A stretch of DNA of 64,000 nucleotides, taken from positions 1,054,001 to 1,118,000 of the forward strand of contig NZ_FQWU01000002.1 of NCBI RefSeq assembly GCF_900129765.1. Reading direction: 5' to 3'. Within the stretch, counting starts at the first letter, position 1. Each line of letters begins with the position of its first letter. Position numbers and translations under genes: made by a program. The notes beneath the pieces were generated by a model. It did not search any database. It had not been told where the DNA came from and saw only the letters and a program-made list of their open reading frames with translations. The stretch is from Massilia sp. CF038 (GTDB taxonomy: Bacteria; Pseudomonadota; Gammaproteobacteria; Burkholderiales; Burkholderiaceae_D). Shown piece by piece: positions 32,284 through 41,764 of the stretch.

Positions 32284-33834
32284 ATGAACTTGCTCAAGAC
32301 CCTCGCCGCTATTTCCAGCATGACCATGCTGTCCCGAGTCACCGGTTTGCTGCGCGAGAGCCTGATGGCGCGGGCCTTCGGTTCAGGCATTTATACCGAC
32401 GCCTTCATCGTCGCCTTCCGCCTGCCCAATCTGCTGCGCCGCCTGTTTGCCGAAGGCGCCTTCTCGCAAGCCTTTGTGCCCTTGTTGTCAGAATACAAAA
32501 ACAAGAACGGCGAGGCTGAAACCAAGGAGCTGATCGACCAGGCCGCCACTTTCCTGCTGTGGAGCACGGTACTGATCAGCCTGGCCGGCATCCTGGCCGC
32601 CCCGCTCCTGATTTACTGGATTGTCGACCCAGCCAGCCAGACCCCGGACAGCACCCGCGCCGCCGTGTGGATGACGCGCTTCATGTTCCCTTATATTGCC
32701 TGCATGTCCTTTGTGGCACTGGCAGGCGGCGTGCTCAATACCTGGCGGCAGTTCAAAATCCCGGCCTTCACGCCAGTGATGCTGAACATGTCCTTCATTC
32801 TGGCTTCGCTGTTCCTGCCCAAGTACCTGGAAACGCCGATCTACGCGATGGCCATTGCCGTCATGGTGGGCGGCCTGCTCCAGGTGGGGCTGCAGATTCC
32901 GTCGCTGGTCAAGATCGGCATGCTGCCGCGCATCCACATCAATCCCCTGCGCGCGCTGCGCGACCCGGGCGTGCGCCGCATCCTGCAAAAGATGGGCCCG
33001 GCCCTGCTGGGTGTGTCTGCCGCGCAGATCAGCCTGTTGATCAACACCACCATTGCCGGCCACCTGGGCCCAGGCAGCGTCTCGGCCCTGAGCTGGGCCG
33101 ACCGCCTGATGGAATTTCCCACCGCCATGCTGGGTGTGGCACTGGGCACCATTTTGCTGCCGGGCTTGTCCAAGGCCATCGCCAGCGATGACAGCCAGGA
33201 ATACTCGGGCCTGCTCAACTGGGGCTTGCGCCTGACCTTCCTGCTCTCGCTGCCGGCCGCAGTCGGCCTGGCCATGCTGGCTGAACCGCTTATTGCCACC
33301 CTCTTCAACTACGGCCAGTTTGATGCTGCTGCCACCCGCGCCTCGGCGGCGCCACTGGTGGCCTACAGTGCCGGTCTGCTGGGCATCATCGTGGTCAAGA
33401 TTCTCACGCCGGCGTTTTATGCGCGCCAGGATTTCCGTACGCCGGTCCGGATTGCCATCGGTACCGTCATCGCCGTGCAGCTGTTGAATGCCGCGCTGGT
33501 GCCGCTGCTGGGTGTGTCCGGTCTGGCGCTGTCCATCGGCCTGGGCGCTTGCATCAACGCCGGCTGCATGTTCTTCCTGCTGCGCAAACGCGACATCTTC
33601 ATGCCCCTGCCAGGCTGGCCGCTGTTCTTCGCCAAACTCGGCGTGGCGGTGGTGGCCATGGGCGGCCTGGCCTGGTATGCACGCGGACTGTTCACCTGGA
33701 CCGGTCCTGGCGTGCACGGGTTGATGCGCGCGCTCGAACTGGGCGCCATCGTGTCGCTGTGCGTGGTCTTGTATTTCGCCGTGCTGTTCGCGCTTGGCTT
33801 CCGGCTTGGCGACTTCCGCCGCACGGGCCGCTAA
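32284..33834 (+). CDS. murJ: lipid II flippase MurJ
   Basis: 516 residues with 14 predicted membrane helices by hydrophobicity. The start MNLLKTLAAISSMTMLSRVTGLLRE is the MurJ/MviN signature, followed by DAFIVAFRLPNLLRRLFAEGAFSQAFVP with its essential Arg residues. It flips lipid II across the inner membrane for peptidoglycan synthesis. The stop overlaps, on the opposite strand, that of the convergent pseudopilin gene (shared CTAA). Confidence 0.96.
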   Translation: MNLLKTLAAISSMTMLSRVTGLLRESLMARAFGSGIYTDAFIVAFRLPNLLRRLFAEGAFSQAFVPLLSEYKNKNGEAETKELIDQAATFLLWSTVLISLAGILAAPLLIYWIVDPASQTPDSTRAAVWMTRFMFPYIACMSFVALAGGVLNTWRQFKIPAFTPVMLNMSFILASLFLPKYLETPIYAMAIAVMVGGLLQVGLQIPSLVKIGMLPRIHINPLRALRDPGVRRILQKMGPALLGVSAAQISLLINTTIAGHLGPGSVSALSWADRLMEFPTAMLGVALGTILLPGLSKAIASDDSQEYSGLLNWGLRLTFLLSLPAAVGLAMLAEPLIATLFNYGQFDAAATRASAAPLVAYSAGLLGIIVVKILTPAFYARQDFRTPVRIAIGTVIAVQLLNAALVPLLGVSGLALSIGLGACINAGCMFFLLRKRDIFMPLPGWPLFFAKLGVAVVAMGGLAWYARGLFTWTGPGVHGLMRALELGAIVSLCVVLYFAVLFALGFRLGDFRRTGR

Positions 33835-34649
33835 CGTTTTTCGGACGGCGGCAGGACAAACGGGTCGGCCGCCGAGGCCGCGCCGCTACTGCCGGCAGCA
33901 TTCTCTTCAGCCTGGCGCTGCGCTTCTTCGGTGCGCCGCTCCATCTCCTCGGCCATCTGGCGCTGTGCTTCGACCATGGCTTCAGCGGTGCGTTCCTGGG
34001 CGGCGGCATTCTCGGCCTCCACCTCGTCGCGCGAGGGCCCTGGCGCCACGGGCACCGCTGGCGGCGCGGACGCCACGCTGGCAGCGCCAGTGGGGCTGGC
34101 AGCCTGACCCGGGTTGGCAAACAAGGACGGCGCCGCTGGCGCCAGCGGCGAATTCGGTGGTGTAAACAGCGTGCCCGGCATGCCCTCGCCGCCTGCCACC
34201 AAAAACTTCCAGTCCGAGATGCGCTCGCGGTTTTCCATGTTGGCGAAACGGATGTCGAAATTGGCGATCTTCAAGGGGCGCCGGTCCGACAAGCTGTACA
34301 CGCCCACAATGCCCACCTTGTCATGCAAGTAGATGATGCCCCACTCCGCCTTGCCGGTAATGGGATCGACAAAAATTTTGCGCAGGTGCCGGCGCGGGTT
34401 GGGAAAGCGCGGGTCGCGCAGCAGGTCCTGCAAGGTGGGCGGCTGTTTCGGCTGGCCTTGCGGGGTGGCGGCGGCGTAGCTGCGCAAGGCTTCACTGAAC
34501 TGGGCGCCGATTTCCAGCAATTCCTCTTCGGCTGCGGCGCGTTCGAACAGCGTGCCCATTTTCAGGCCGGCCGCCCCCACCAGACCCAGGATCGCCAGCA
34601 GGATGATCAGGCCCAGATAGGTAAATCCCTGTTGGCGTGCCCTCGTCAT
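33831..34649 (-). CDS. type II secretion pseudopilin lacking Glu5, with charged coiled-coil tail
   Basis: 272 residues from ATG 34649. The prepilin motif is QQG/FTYLGLIILLAIL: cleavage would leave Phe at +1, but +5 is Gly, not the usual Glu. A globular part follows (DPITGKAEWGIIYLHDKVGIVGVYS), then a Pro/Ala linker and, from about residue 210, an Ala/Glu/Arg/Gln-rich helix likely to be a coiled coil. Missing Glu5 is typical of a minor tip pseudopilin (GspK-like). Last gene of the eleven-gene secretion operon, four bases after the preceding stop. Confidence 0.8.
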   Translation of the reverse strand: MTRARQQGFTYLGLIILLAILGLVGAAGLKMGTLFERAAAEEELLEIGAQFSEALRSYAAATPQGQPKQPPTLQDLLRDPRFPNPRRHLRKIFVDPITGKAEWGIIYLHDKVGIVGVYSLSDRRPLKIANFDIRFANMENRERISDWKFLVAGGEGMPGTLFTPPNSPLAPAAPSLFANPGQAASPTGAASVASAPPAVPVAPGPSRDEVEAENAAAQERTAEAMVEAQRQMAEEMERRTEEAQRQAEENAAGSSGAASAADPFVLPPSEKR

Positions 34650-34653
34650 CGCC

Positions 34654-35034
34654 CTACCAGTCGGCAAACGGCTTGCCGTGCTTGTCATTGCCCGGTGCAC
34701 CGCTCTTAATGCCGGCCACACTCCCCTTGCTCGCATCTTCCGGTGCGATGAGCACCCAGGTGTCGGTGCTTTCGGTGATCGGGTCCACCGGGAGCGCGCG
34801 CAGGTAGCGCTTGTCCACCAGCTGCTGCAGCGAATCGGGATAGCGGCCCCGGTCCGAATAGTACTGGTCAATCACGTCGCGCGTGTTGCGCAGGTTTTCG
34901 TGCAGGATGGTTTCCTTGGCACTGTCGATACTGGGGAAGTAACGCGGCACGGCCAGCGTCAGCAGCAGCGCCACGATGGCCAGCACCACCAGCAGTTCGA
35001 TCAGCGTGAAGCCGCGTCGGTTCATGGTTACCAT
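34654..35034 (-). CDS. GspG-like pseudopilin
   Basis: 126 residues (or 123 from the ATG at 35025). N-terminus [22 protein letters not shown] carries a standard prepilin peptidase site with Glu5. The pseudopilin helix is followed by the GspG-type [21 protein letters not shown] and DPITES. The 35034 start overlaps the upstream stop, while 35025 begins directly at MNRRGF. Neither has a strong ribosome site, so coupling to the upstream gene is likely. Confidence 0.88.
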   Translation of the reverse strand: MVTMNRRGFTLIELLVVLAIVALLLTLAVPRYFPSIDSAKETILHENLRNTRDVIDQYYSDRGRYPDSLQQLVDKRYLRALPVDPITESTDTWVLIAPEDASKGSVAGIKSGAPGNDKHGKPFADW

Positions 35035-35513
35035 TTTTTGTAGGGGATCTCGTTCAGGCCAACACGCTCGGAGGTGGAATAAACGTCGTACACGTCTTCG
35101 CCTTCCCGCGGTTCATTGGCCTCGCTGGCGTAGCTGCGCTTGCCCCAGGTCTGGGCGTCCGTCAGCTGGGCGTCGCCATTGAATGGGTCACGCGGCACCC
35201 GGCGCAGGAAAAACACTTTCGAGCGCTTGGGATTGCGCAGGTCGGGCGCACCTTCCACCAGCTCCTCGAGCGACTTGGGGTAGCCGTTGCTGTTCAGGGA
35301 GCGGGCGATTCGCCCTTCGTCGTAGGCTTTTTTGTACGCGTCGATACCGGTGCGGATGTCGCGCAAGGCGCGCCGTAATTCCTGCTCCTGCTTGCGCTGC
35401 ACACTCACCTGGGTCACGGGGACCACCAGCGTGGCAAGCAGGGCCAGGATCGACAGCGTGACCAGCAGTTCGATCAGCGTGAATCCGCGTCGCATGGCCC
35501 GGCCTTGCATCAT
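35028..35513 (-). CDS. GspG-like pseudopilin
   Basis: 161 residues starting [26 protein letters not shown], with Glu5 present. Downstream are the conserved [29 protein letters not shown] and [11 protein letters not shown] features of major-pseudopilin globular domains, longer than in the neighbouring paralogue. ATGA overlap with gspD. Probably a second pilin subunit rather than a duplicate of the gspG at the operon head. Confidence 0.88.
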   Translation of the reverse strand: MMQGRAMRRGFTLIELLVTLSILALLATLVVPVTQVSVQRKQEQELRRALRDIRTGIDAYKKAYDEGRIARSLNSNGYPKSLEELVEGAPDLRNPKRSKVFFLRRVPRDPFNGDAQLTDAQTWGKRSYASEANEPREGEDVYDVYSTSERVGLNEIPYKKW

Positions 35514-37597
35514 TGCTGTTCTTTGACGGGCGCAGTGTCGGGCGCCGGGATGGGCGTGACCTGGGGCTGCGGCTGCGGCTGCGGCAGCGGCTGCGGCTGC
35601 GGCTGCGCCTGACCGGGGAACGGTTCCGCAGCCGCAGGCTGGCCGGACGCAGGCGACGACAGTGGCAGCGGCTGCGCTGGCGGCGCCACATTCACCGGCG
35701 TGGCGGCAGGCAGCGGCGCATTCAAGGGCGCGGCCGCCGGCAGCGGCGGCATGGGGGCGCGCATGGCCGGGCTGGATGGCATCACTGCCGGCTGGCGTAC
35801 GGCCGTGTCGGGACGGCGCCGGAAGCTGCTCTCGGTACCGGCCGAGAACTCGGCGGCACCGGCAGCCGGACGCTGGATGTTGCGCACCAGGTGCGGCGTG
35901 ATCGACAGCACGATCTCGGTCTTGTCGCTGCTGTCGCCCTGGGAGCCGAACAGACGGCCCAGGATCGGGATGCTGCCAAAGCCAGGGACCTTGCTGCCGC
36001 TGCTGCGGTCTTCATTGCTGATCAGGCCAGCGAGCACCTGGTTTTCGCCATCTTTCAGTTGCAGCATCGTGGTCGCTTCGCGCGTGCCGATCTGATACGC
36101 CTTGGTGCCCGACTTGGTGGTCGTCGAGCTGACCAGGTTACTGACCTGCATGGCGATCCGGATCGCGATCTCGTTATTCAGATAAATGGTCGGTTCCACG
36201 TTCAAGGTCAGGCCCACGTCCAGGTAGGTCACCGATTCCGAGGCAAAGCCGTTCGCGCCAGGGGAAATCGTGGTGGTGATGTTGGGGACCTTGTCGCCAA
36301 TGACCACTTTCGCTTTTTCCTTGTTGCGCACGCGGATGCGCGGATTGGCCAGGGTATTCGAATCGATGTCGGTCTTGTTGGCGTTGAGCGAAGCCGACAC
36401 GCCGGTCACCCCGATATTGCGCTTGTTAAGCCCTTTCAGATTGGCCAGCGTGACCGGTTCCGGCACGCCGTCGGCATCCAGGAAGGTCAGGGGCGCGAAG
36501 CCCAGCTTTTCGGGCCAGGCGATACCCAGCTCGAGCAGGCGGTTGCGCTTGATTTCAAGGATTTCCACTTCCAGCATCACTTCCGGTTCCGAGACATCCT
36601 GCAGCGCCACCAGCTTGGTGGCCAGCTTGATCGCTTCCGGGCTGTCACGCACGATCAGCAAGTTGAGCTTTTCATCGACCACCACATCGCGTGTTTTCAG
36701 AATCGTCTTGAGGGTGTTGGCCACCGACTTGGCTTCGGCATTGGACAGGTAGAAGGTCTTGATCGTCATCTCCTGGTATTCCTTGAGCTTGGCCGCCACG
36801 TTGGGGAACACCAGGATGGTATTGCCGTCCATGACCTGCTGCTCGAGCTGGTTAGTCACCAGCAGGAAGTGGATGGCCGCTTCGACAGTGCTGTTTTTCA
36901 GGAAGATGGAGGCACGCTGGTCCGACTTGACGTCCTTGTCGAACACGAAGTTCAGGCCCGAGCGGCGCGAGATTACCTCGAAGACCTGTTTCAGCGGCGC
37001 TTCGCGGAACTCGATGCTGATCGGCTGGCGATAGGCCGCCGACAAGGCCGTTTCGGCCACCGGTGCGGCGTCAATCTTGTCAGTGGCGCGATTGGCCAGA
37101 AGGCGCGCCTGCTCGTGGTTGGGACGCTCGCTCAAAATCGCGCTGGCCTTGCTGCGCGCCGCTTCAAACTCACCTTTCTGGAACAAGGCCTCGGCTTCGT
37201 CCAGCAAACGCACATGGCGCGCGTCCGATTCCACCGCGCGCATGCCCAGACGTGCGCGTTCGTTGGCCGGATCGATGGCCAGCACGCGCTGGTAATCCTG
37301 GGCCGCCAGTTCCACTTTGCCCAGCGCCAGGGTGCGGTCGGCCTGATCCAGCAAACGCAGGGCGCTGCGGTCGCGCGCTGAAATGAAGGCACTGCGGTAC
37401 TGCGGATTGCGCGGGTCGGCAGCCATGGCCTGCTGGTACTTGACCAGGCCAGCTTCGACCTGATCTTTCTCAACCAGCGAGCGGCCTTCAAGGTAAGCCA
37501 TCTGGCCGCTGCAGCTGGCCAGCAGCAGCGCCGCCAACGGAACGGCAAGGCGGCGCGACAGGTGCAGGCAACGGGTGCCGAACAGGTGACTAGGCAT
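35510..37597 (-). CDS. gspD: secretin (GspD/PilQ family) lipoprotein with TPR N-terminus
   Basis: 695 residues. Signal peptide with lipobox LLASC (Cys29), then TPR-like helices (about 40-175). An STN/N0 domain follows ([20 protein letters not shown]), then N-domains and the secretin core ending near 575 ([32 protein letters not shown]). A 120-residue tail rich in Pro, Ala and Gln is unusual for GspD. The lipid anchor means it can reach the outer membrane without a pilotin. It forms the outer-membrane channel of the operon-encoded machine. Confidence 0.93.
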   Translation of the reverse strand: MPSHLFGTRCLHLSRRLAVPLAALLLASCSGQMAYLEGRSLVEKDQVEAGLVKYQQAMAADPRNPQYRSAFISARDRSALRLLDQADRTLALGKVELAAQDYQRVLAIDPANERARLGMRAVESDARHVRLLDEAEALFQKGEFEAARSKASAILSERPNHEQARLLANRATDKIDAAPVAETALSAAYRQPISIEFREAPLKQVFEVISRRSGLNFVFDKDVKSDQRASIFLKNSTVEAAIHFLLVTNQLEQQVMDGNTILVFPNVAAKLKEYQEMTIKTFYLSNAEAKSVANTLKTILKTRDVVVDEKLNLLIVRDSPEAIKLATKLVALQDVSEPEVMLEVEILEIKRNRLLELGIAWPEKLGFAPLTFLDADGVPEPVTLANLKGLNKRNIGVTGVSASLNANKTDIDSNTLANPRIRVRNKEKAKVVIGDKVPNITTTISPGANGFASESVTYLDVGLTLNVEPTIYLNNEIAIRIAMQVSNLVSSTTTKSGTKAYQIGTREATTMLQLKDGENQVLAGLISNEDRSSGSKVPGFGSIPILGRLFGSQGDSSDKTEIVLSITPHLVRNIQRPAAGAAEFSAGTESSFRRRPDTAVRQPAVMPSSPAMRAPMPPLPAAAPLNAPLPAATPVNVAPPAQPLPLSSPASGQPAAAEPFPGQAQPQPQPLPQPQPQPQVTPIPAPDTAPVKEQQ

Positions 37598-38169
37598 CAG
37601 TCGAGTACTCCAATGTTGAGCTGTTGAACCTGGTTCAACGGCAGATAGGTCAAGGTCAGGTTGGGCGGGGTGATGGCATCGACACGGTAGGTCCCTTCGA
37701 TCACCATCTTGTCGCGCACGATATAGGTTTTGTCGCCGCGCGCCAGGAACACTTCCCAGTTGCCGTCGGCGACGGCCTTGCCCAGGAAAGTGAACGGCAG
37801 CGGCGGCGCCATGGGGGCCGGTGGCGGTGGCGCGGCCGCGGCGGCGGCGGCCAGTGCCCGCGCGTCAGGTGCAGGCGGGGGCGGGTTCCAGTCGCGCCGG
37901 CCGAACAGATCGCCCGGTGCCCCCATTGCCTCATCCTCGCTGCCGATCAGACGCTCGCGCGGCTGCAAGCGCAAAATGGCCGGTTCGGTACTGGCAGGGG
38001 TAACTGTCCTGGCCGCTGCCGGCGCGGCGGCTTTGACTGCCGCTGGCGCTGGCGCCGGCGCGCGTTCGACCGCTTCCACCACGCCGGTGGCGGGACGGTT
38101 GTCGCCGAACAGGACCAGCGCGGCCGCCGCCGTCAGCGCCACGCCGAGCGCAATGTGGCGCGGATTCAT
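37597..38169 (-). CDS. PilP/GspC-like inner-membrane periplasmic linker
   Basis: 190 residues. One N-terminal membrane anchor (HIALGVALTAAAALVLFG), an Ala/Pro-rich periplasmic linker, and a C-terminal beta domain (from about 128: LPFTFLGKAVADGNWEVFLA, YRVDAITPPNLTLTYLPL) that fits the HR/PilP domain contacting the secretin. Overlaps pilO-like upstream (ATGA) and gspD downstream (TGATG). The family call rests on position and domain outline. Confidence 0.75.
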   Translation of the reverse strand: MNPRHIALGVALTAAAALVLFGDNRPATGVVEAVERAPAPAPAAVKAAAPAAARTVTPASTEPAILRLQPRERLIGSEDEAMGAPGDLFGRRDWNPPPPAPDARALAAAAAAAPPPPAPMAPPLPFTFLGKAVADGNWEVFLARGDKTYIVRDKMVIEGTYRVDAITPPNLTLTYLPLNQVQQLNIGVLD

Positions 38170-38738
38170 GGTGCACCGCCAGTGCTGCCAGCGGCCAGGA
38201 ACAGGGTCAGGCGCACGCGTGCCTCGACCTGCGTTTCGCCAATGTTCTCGCGCTTGAAACTGAGTTCGTCAAGCGACGCAAATGGGATCGTGCGCAGCAC
38301 CATCAGGCTGAATTTGGACACATCGTTGTAACTACCCTTCACTGGCAGCGTCACCTGGTAGGTGTACACGCGCGCGTTGCGGTCAAAGCCTGCCTTGTAT
38401 TCGCCCTGATTGAGCACCACGCCCGCCTTGCCAGCGAGCGCGAACAAGGTCTTGACCTGCTGTTCGGCATAGCGCTTTTCGCCGAGCGCAGCGTAAAACA
38501 GGGCCAGGTTGTCGCTGGCTGTCACGGGTGCCGCGTGCACCACATCGGTATTGCCCTGCTTGATCAGGCGCAGCGCCACTTGCTGCTCGCGCGCATGCAG
38601 CGCGCGTTGCGGCAGCAGCCAGGCCAGCGCAGCCCCGGCCGCAAGCGCGAGCACGCAGGCGCCGCACAGGACTGGCCCGCGCGCCATCAGGAACAGGCGC
38701 GCCCGCAGTGCCATCGCCGACAAAGTCATGCTGCTCAT
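38166..38738 (-). CDS. PilO/GspM-like alignment protein
   Basis: 190 residues from the ATG at 38738, whose ATGA overlap with the upstream gene argues against the ATG at 38750. One N-terminal membrane helix (VLCGACVLALAAGAALAWLL), then a periplasmic ferredoxin-like domain (VYTYQVTLPVKGSYNDVSKF, DELSFKRENIGETQVEARV). Works with the PilN-like protein encoded directly upstream as the inner-membrane platform. Confidence 0.78.
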   Translation of the reverse strand: MSSMTLSAMALRARLFLMARGPVLCGACVLALAAGAALAWLLPQRALHAREQQVALRLIKQGNTDVVHAAPVTASDNLALFYAALGEKRYAEQQVKTLFALAGKAGVVLNQGEYKAGFDRNARVYTYQVTLPVKGSYNDVSKFSLMVLRTIPFASLDELSFKRENIGETQVEARVRLTLFLAAGSTGGAP

Positions 38739-39280
38739 GGCGCCACCCATTCTGCTTCGATCTGGAAGCGGATCGGGCGCGCCGGATCCTGTTCGTTCAC
38801 TTCATGGCGGGTCAGGGACACGCTGCCGAACAACTCCTGCTTCTTGAGCTCTTCCACGTAACCGATCATGGCGTCGCTGGACTTGGCTTCGGCGGTGATC
38901 TTCATGCTGCGTTTGCGCGCATCCGGCTCCAGCGCCAGCATGGCGATTTCGGCAGGGGTGGCATCGGCAATGGCGTCATGCAGCGCGCGCCATGGCAAAT
39001 TGAGCTGCAGGATGGCGGCATTGACGGCGCTGGCCTGCACTTCCGTGACAGGGGGCGTGGCCTTGCCGACCGGCGCCGGCGCCGGCACCGCAGCGCGCAG
39101 GCGTGCCGCCGCCAGGGTGGCCTGGTCTGCCTGCTGCTGTTGCAGCAGGCGCCAGCCGGTCCAGCCGGCAGCAGCGCACAGCAACAGCGCCACGGCCACC
39201 ACGGCCCAGCTCAGGGCGCCAGTGCGATGCAGCGTGCGCTGCAAGCTGGGCGAAGAAAAATCGATGTGCAGTTGCTTCAT
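38735..39280 (-). CDS. PilN/GspL-periplasmic-like protein
   Basis: 181 residues from ATG 39280, overlapping the PilM-like stop (ATGA). N-terminal LHIDFSSPSLQRTL recalls the PilN motif that binds PilM. One membrane helix (ALSWAVVAVALLLCAAAGW) and a small periplasmic domain follow. Part of the alignment complex. Confidence 0.78.
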   Translation of the reverse strand: MKQLHIDFSSPSLQRTLHRTGALSWAVVAVALLLCAAAGWTGWRLLQQQQADQATLAAARLRAAVPAPAPVGKATPPVTEVQASAVNAAILQLNLPWRALHDAIADATPAEIAMLALEPDARKRSMKITAEAKSSDAMIGYVEELKKQELFGSVSLTRHEVNEQDPARPIRFQIEAEWVAP

Positions 39281-40086
39281 GCGCCAATTCCAGTCAGAGC
39301 CAGGCGGGCCGCGTCCGACAGCTTGGCATCGTGCCCGTGCGCGGCGTCCAGCAAGGTGCACGCGAGCGCGCCGGCGCTGTTGTGCCAGGCGGTGGGCGCG
39401 GGACCCGCCAGTTGCAGGCGGGCTGGCTGGGCCAGATTCAAACGCAGCGCTTCGCGCGCCACATGGCCGGCCAGCCAGTCGGCACTGGCGCCTTCGGGCA
39501 GCGCGACCGCGCGCACGGCCTGCAGGCGCTGGCCGTCACTGGCGCCGAGCGTGAGCACACCCGCATGGACCTGGCCGAACCAGGCATCGCTCTTGAGCGC
39601 AGCGCGCCAGCGGTTGTAGCTGGCCACAAACTGCGGCGTGATACCCACCAGTGTCAGTTGCTGCGCCCTGGCGCCCTCTTCCAGCGCCGTCAGCAGCGGC
39701 AGCGGCAGCGCCGCCGCCAGGAACGGGTGCACGGCATCCCAGCCGGCTGCCATCTTCCAGCCACTGGCCGGCTCGCCATACAGTGCCTGAAAGCGCAGCG
39801 CAGCGGCGCCTTCCAGATCCGACAGACGCGCCGCGCCGGCCGGCGGCTGCACTTGCCACAGGCGTGCCAGCTCGTCGCCCACGATCACGCTGGCAGGCCA
39901 GTTGCGCACGCCCGTGTCGGCCAGCAGCTGGCGCAGGCTGGCGCCAAGCGCACCGGCGCCGGCGGCGCTGTCAATGGCCAGTTCGGCCAGCACGGTGGGC
40001 GCAGCGCCCCAGCGCGCGCAGGCAGCCAGTGCCAGCGCGCCGGGCGCCACGCCAATGCGCAAGGTTTGTCCGAAGCGTCTACGCAT
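39277..40086 (-). CDS. PilM-like (actin-fold) cytoplasmic protein, degenerate
   Basis: 269 residues, no membrane segment. Starts MRRRFGQTLRIGVAPG and continues with strand-rich segments including VLAELAIDS, SVIVGDELARLWQV and VGITPQFVASYNRW, which echo PilM or the cytoplasmic part of GspL. The clear nucleotide-binding motifs of active PilM are not seen, so it may not bind ATP. Alanine content is very high. It overlaps gspE by 8 bases. Confidence 0.7.
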   Translation of the reverse strand: MRRRFGQTLRIGVAPGALALAACARWGAAPTVLAELAIDSAAGAGALGASLRQLLADTGVRNWPASVIVGDELARLWQVQPPAGAARLSDLEGAAALRFQALYGEPASGWKMAAGWDAVHPFLAAALPLPLLTALEEGARAQQLTLVGITPQFVASYNRWRAALKSDAWFGQVHAGVLTLGASDGQRLQAVRAVALPEGASADWLAGHVAREALRLNLAQPARLQLAGPAPTAWHNSAGALACTLLDAAHGHDAKLSDAARLALTGIGA

Positions 40087-41764
40087 GCAAGGTCACCCGT
40101 TTGATTTCCGTGAGCGTGGTGGCGCCACGGCGCACCAGTTCCAGCGCAGCCAGGCGCAGACTACGGGTGCCGTTGTCGTAGGCGGCCTGCTTGATCTGCC
40201 GGATCGGGCGCTTGTCGACGATCAGTTCGCGGATCTCGTCGTTGAGCGTGAGGATTTCGGCGATCGAGCGCCGCCCCTTGTAGCCGGTACCGCGGCAATC
40301 ACCGCAGCCCTTGCCCTGCATGAACAGGTAGCCAATCACGTCCTTGCGCTCCAGGTTGGCCGAGGCCAGCTCGGCGTCGGACGGGTCGTACTGGGCCGCG
40401 CAGTGGGGGCAATTCATCCGCACCAGGCGCTGGGCCCAGATGCCGTTCAGTGCCGACACAAATGCATAAGGGTCAATCCCCATGTGGGTAAAGCGGCCAA
40501 ACACGTCAAACACATTGTTGGCGTGCACCGTGGTCAGCACCAGGTGGCCCGTCAGCGCTGACTGGACCGCGATTTCCGCCGTCTCGCGGTCGCGAATTTC
40601 ACCGACCATGATCTTGTCGGGGTCGTGGCGCAAAATCGAGCGCAAGCCCTTGGCAAAGGTCAGCCCCTTTTTTTCGTTGACCGGAATTTGCAGAATGCCG
40701 GGCAGCTGGTATTCCACCGGGTCTTCGATGGTGATGATTTTTTCGCGGCCGTTATGAATTTCGGTCAGCGCCGCGTACAAGGTGGTGGTTTTGCCGGAAC
40801 CGGTGGGGCCGGTCACCAGCAGCATGCCATACGCTTCCTGCGCCAGCGCGCGCAGCGACACCAGCGAGGCGGCGTCAAAGCCGAGCGCTTCAAGCGTGAG
40901 CGAGCCGTAAGCTTCGATCATGGCACGCTTGTCGAGAATCCGGATCACCGCGTCTTCGCCATGAATGCTGGGCATGATCGACACCCGCAAGTCGATCTCG
41001 CGGCCGCCCGACTCGACCCGGAACGAGCCGTCTTGCGGCACGCGCCGTTCGGCGATATCGAGTTCGGCCAGTACCTTCAGGCGCGAGATAATGTGCTCGG
41101 CCACTTCGATGCCATTGACCGAGGTGGCATGATCGAGCACGCCGTCAACCCGGTACTTCACGGCCAGCCCGCCGGCCGTGCTTTCCAGGTGAATGTCGGA
41201 AGCCCCTGCCTTGAGCGCGTCGTACAAGGTCGAGTTGACCAGCTTGACGGCAGGACTGGCCGCTTCCGATACCGAAGCGAATGACAGTACCGCCGCGGTT
41301 TTGCCGTCACGGCGGCCTTCACTGCTGCCGGCCACCAGCGAATCGACGGCACGCGCCGACTCTTCCTGCTTGGACAGGTAAGCCTGAATGTCGGACGCCA
41401 GCGCCAGGCGCAGCAGCAAGGGCGCGCCTGGCCGGGCGCGGGCCCGCGTTTCCACCCAGGTTTGCAGGTCCAGGTCGAACGGATCGGCAATCACGCCGGT
41501 CAGTCCGCCTGCCTCGTCGCGCAGCAGCACGCAGTGACGGGCCAGGGCCTGGGCCAGCGGCAGCAGGTCGAAGGCAGGCGACTGGGTCAGCATTTCGGCT
41601 GTTTCCATCACGGTCAGGCCAAACGGGCGCGCGATCTCGCGCACGATCACGCGCGCATCCAGGCCCGACATGGCTTCCAGTTCGGCCAGCAGCGGTCGCT
41701 GCGATTGCACGCTCTGGGCGCGGGCGCGTGCCAGCAAGGCAGCATCGATCATGACGGTACTCAA
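40079..41764 (-). CDS. gspE: secretion ATPase GspE/PilB family
   Basis: 561 residues if the TTG at 41764 is used (TTGA overlap with gspF); 557 from the ATG at 41752. Includes an N1E-like domain, Walker A GPTGSGKTTT (about 321), Asp box ITIEDPVEYQ, His box GHLVLTTVHAN, and a tetracysteine zinc site in two CxxC pairs (CPHC and CGDC, about 452 and 490). Drives pseudopilus assembly from the cytoplasmic face. Confidence 0.95.
   Translation of the reverse strand: MSTVMIDAALLARARAQSVQSQRPLLAELEAMSGLDARVIVREIARPFGLTVMETAEMLTQSPAFDLLPLAQALARHCVLLRDEAGGLTGVIADPFDLDLQTWVETRARARPGAPLLLRLALASDIQAYLSKQEESARAVDSLVAGSSEGRRDGKTAAVLSFASVSEAASPAVKLVNSTLYDALKAGASDIHLESTAGGLAVKYRVDGVLDHATSVNGIEVAEHIISRLKVLAELDIAERRVPQDGSFRVESGGREIDLRVSIMPSIHGEDAVIRILDKRAMIEAYGSLTLEALGFDAASLVSLRALAQEAYGMLLVTGPTGSGKTTTLYAALTEIHNGREKIITIEDPVEYQLPGILQIPVNEKKGLTFAKGLRSILRHDPDKIMVGEIRDRETAEIAVQSALTGHLVLTTVHANNVFDVFGRFTHMGIDPYAFVSALNGIWAQRLVRMNCPHCAAQYDPSDAELASANLERKDVIGYLFMQGKGCGDCRGTGYKGRRSIAEILTLNDEIRELIVDKRPIRQIKQAAYDNGTRSLRLAALELVRRGATTLTEIKRVTLHA

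Noticed and set aside
34654-35513. Two GspG-like genes as a recent tandem duplication
   Set aside because: Only the N-terminal pilin helix is similar. The globular domains and lengths differ, so they are long-diverged subunits.
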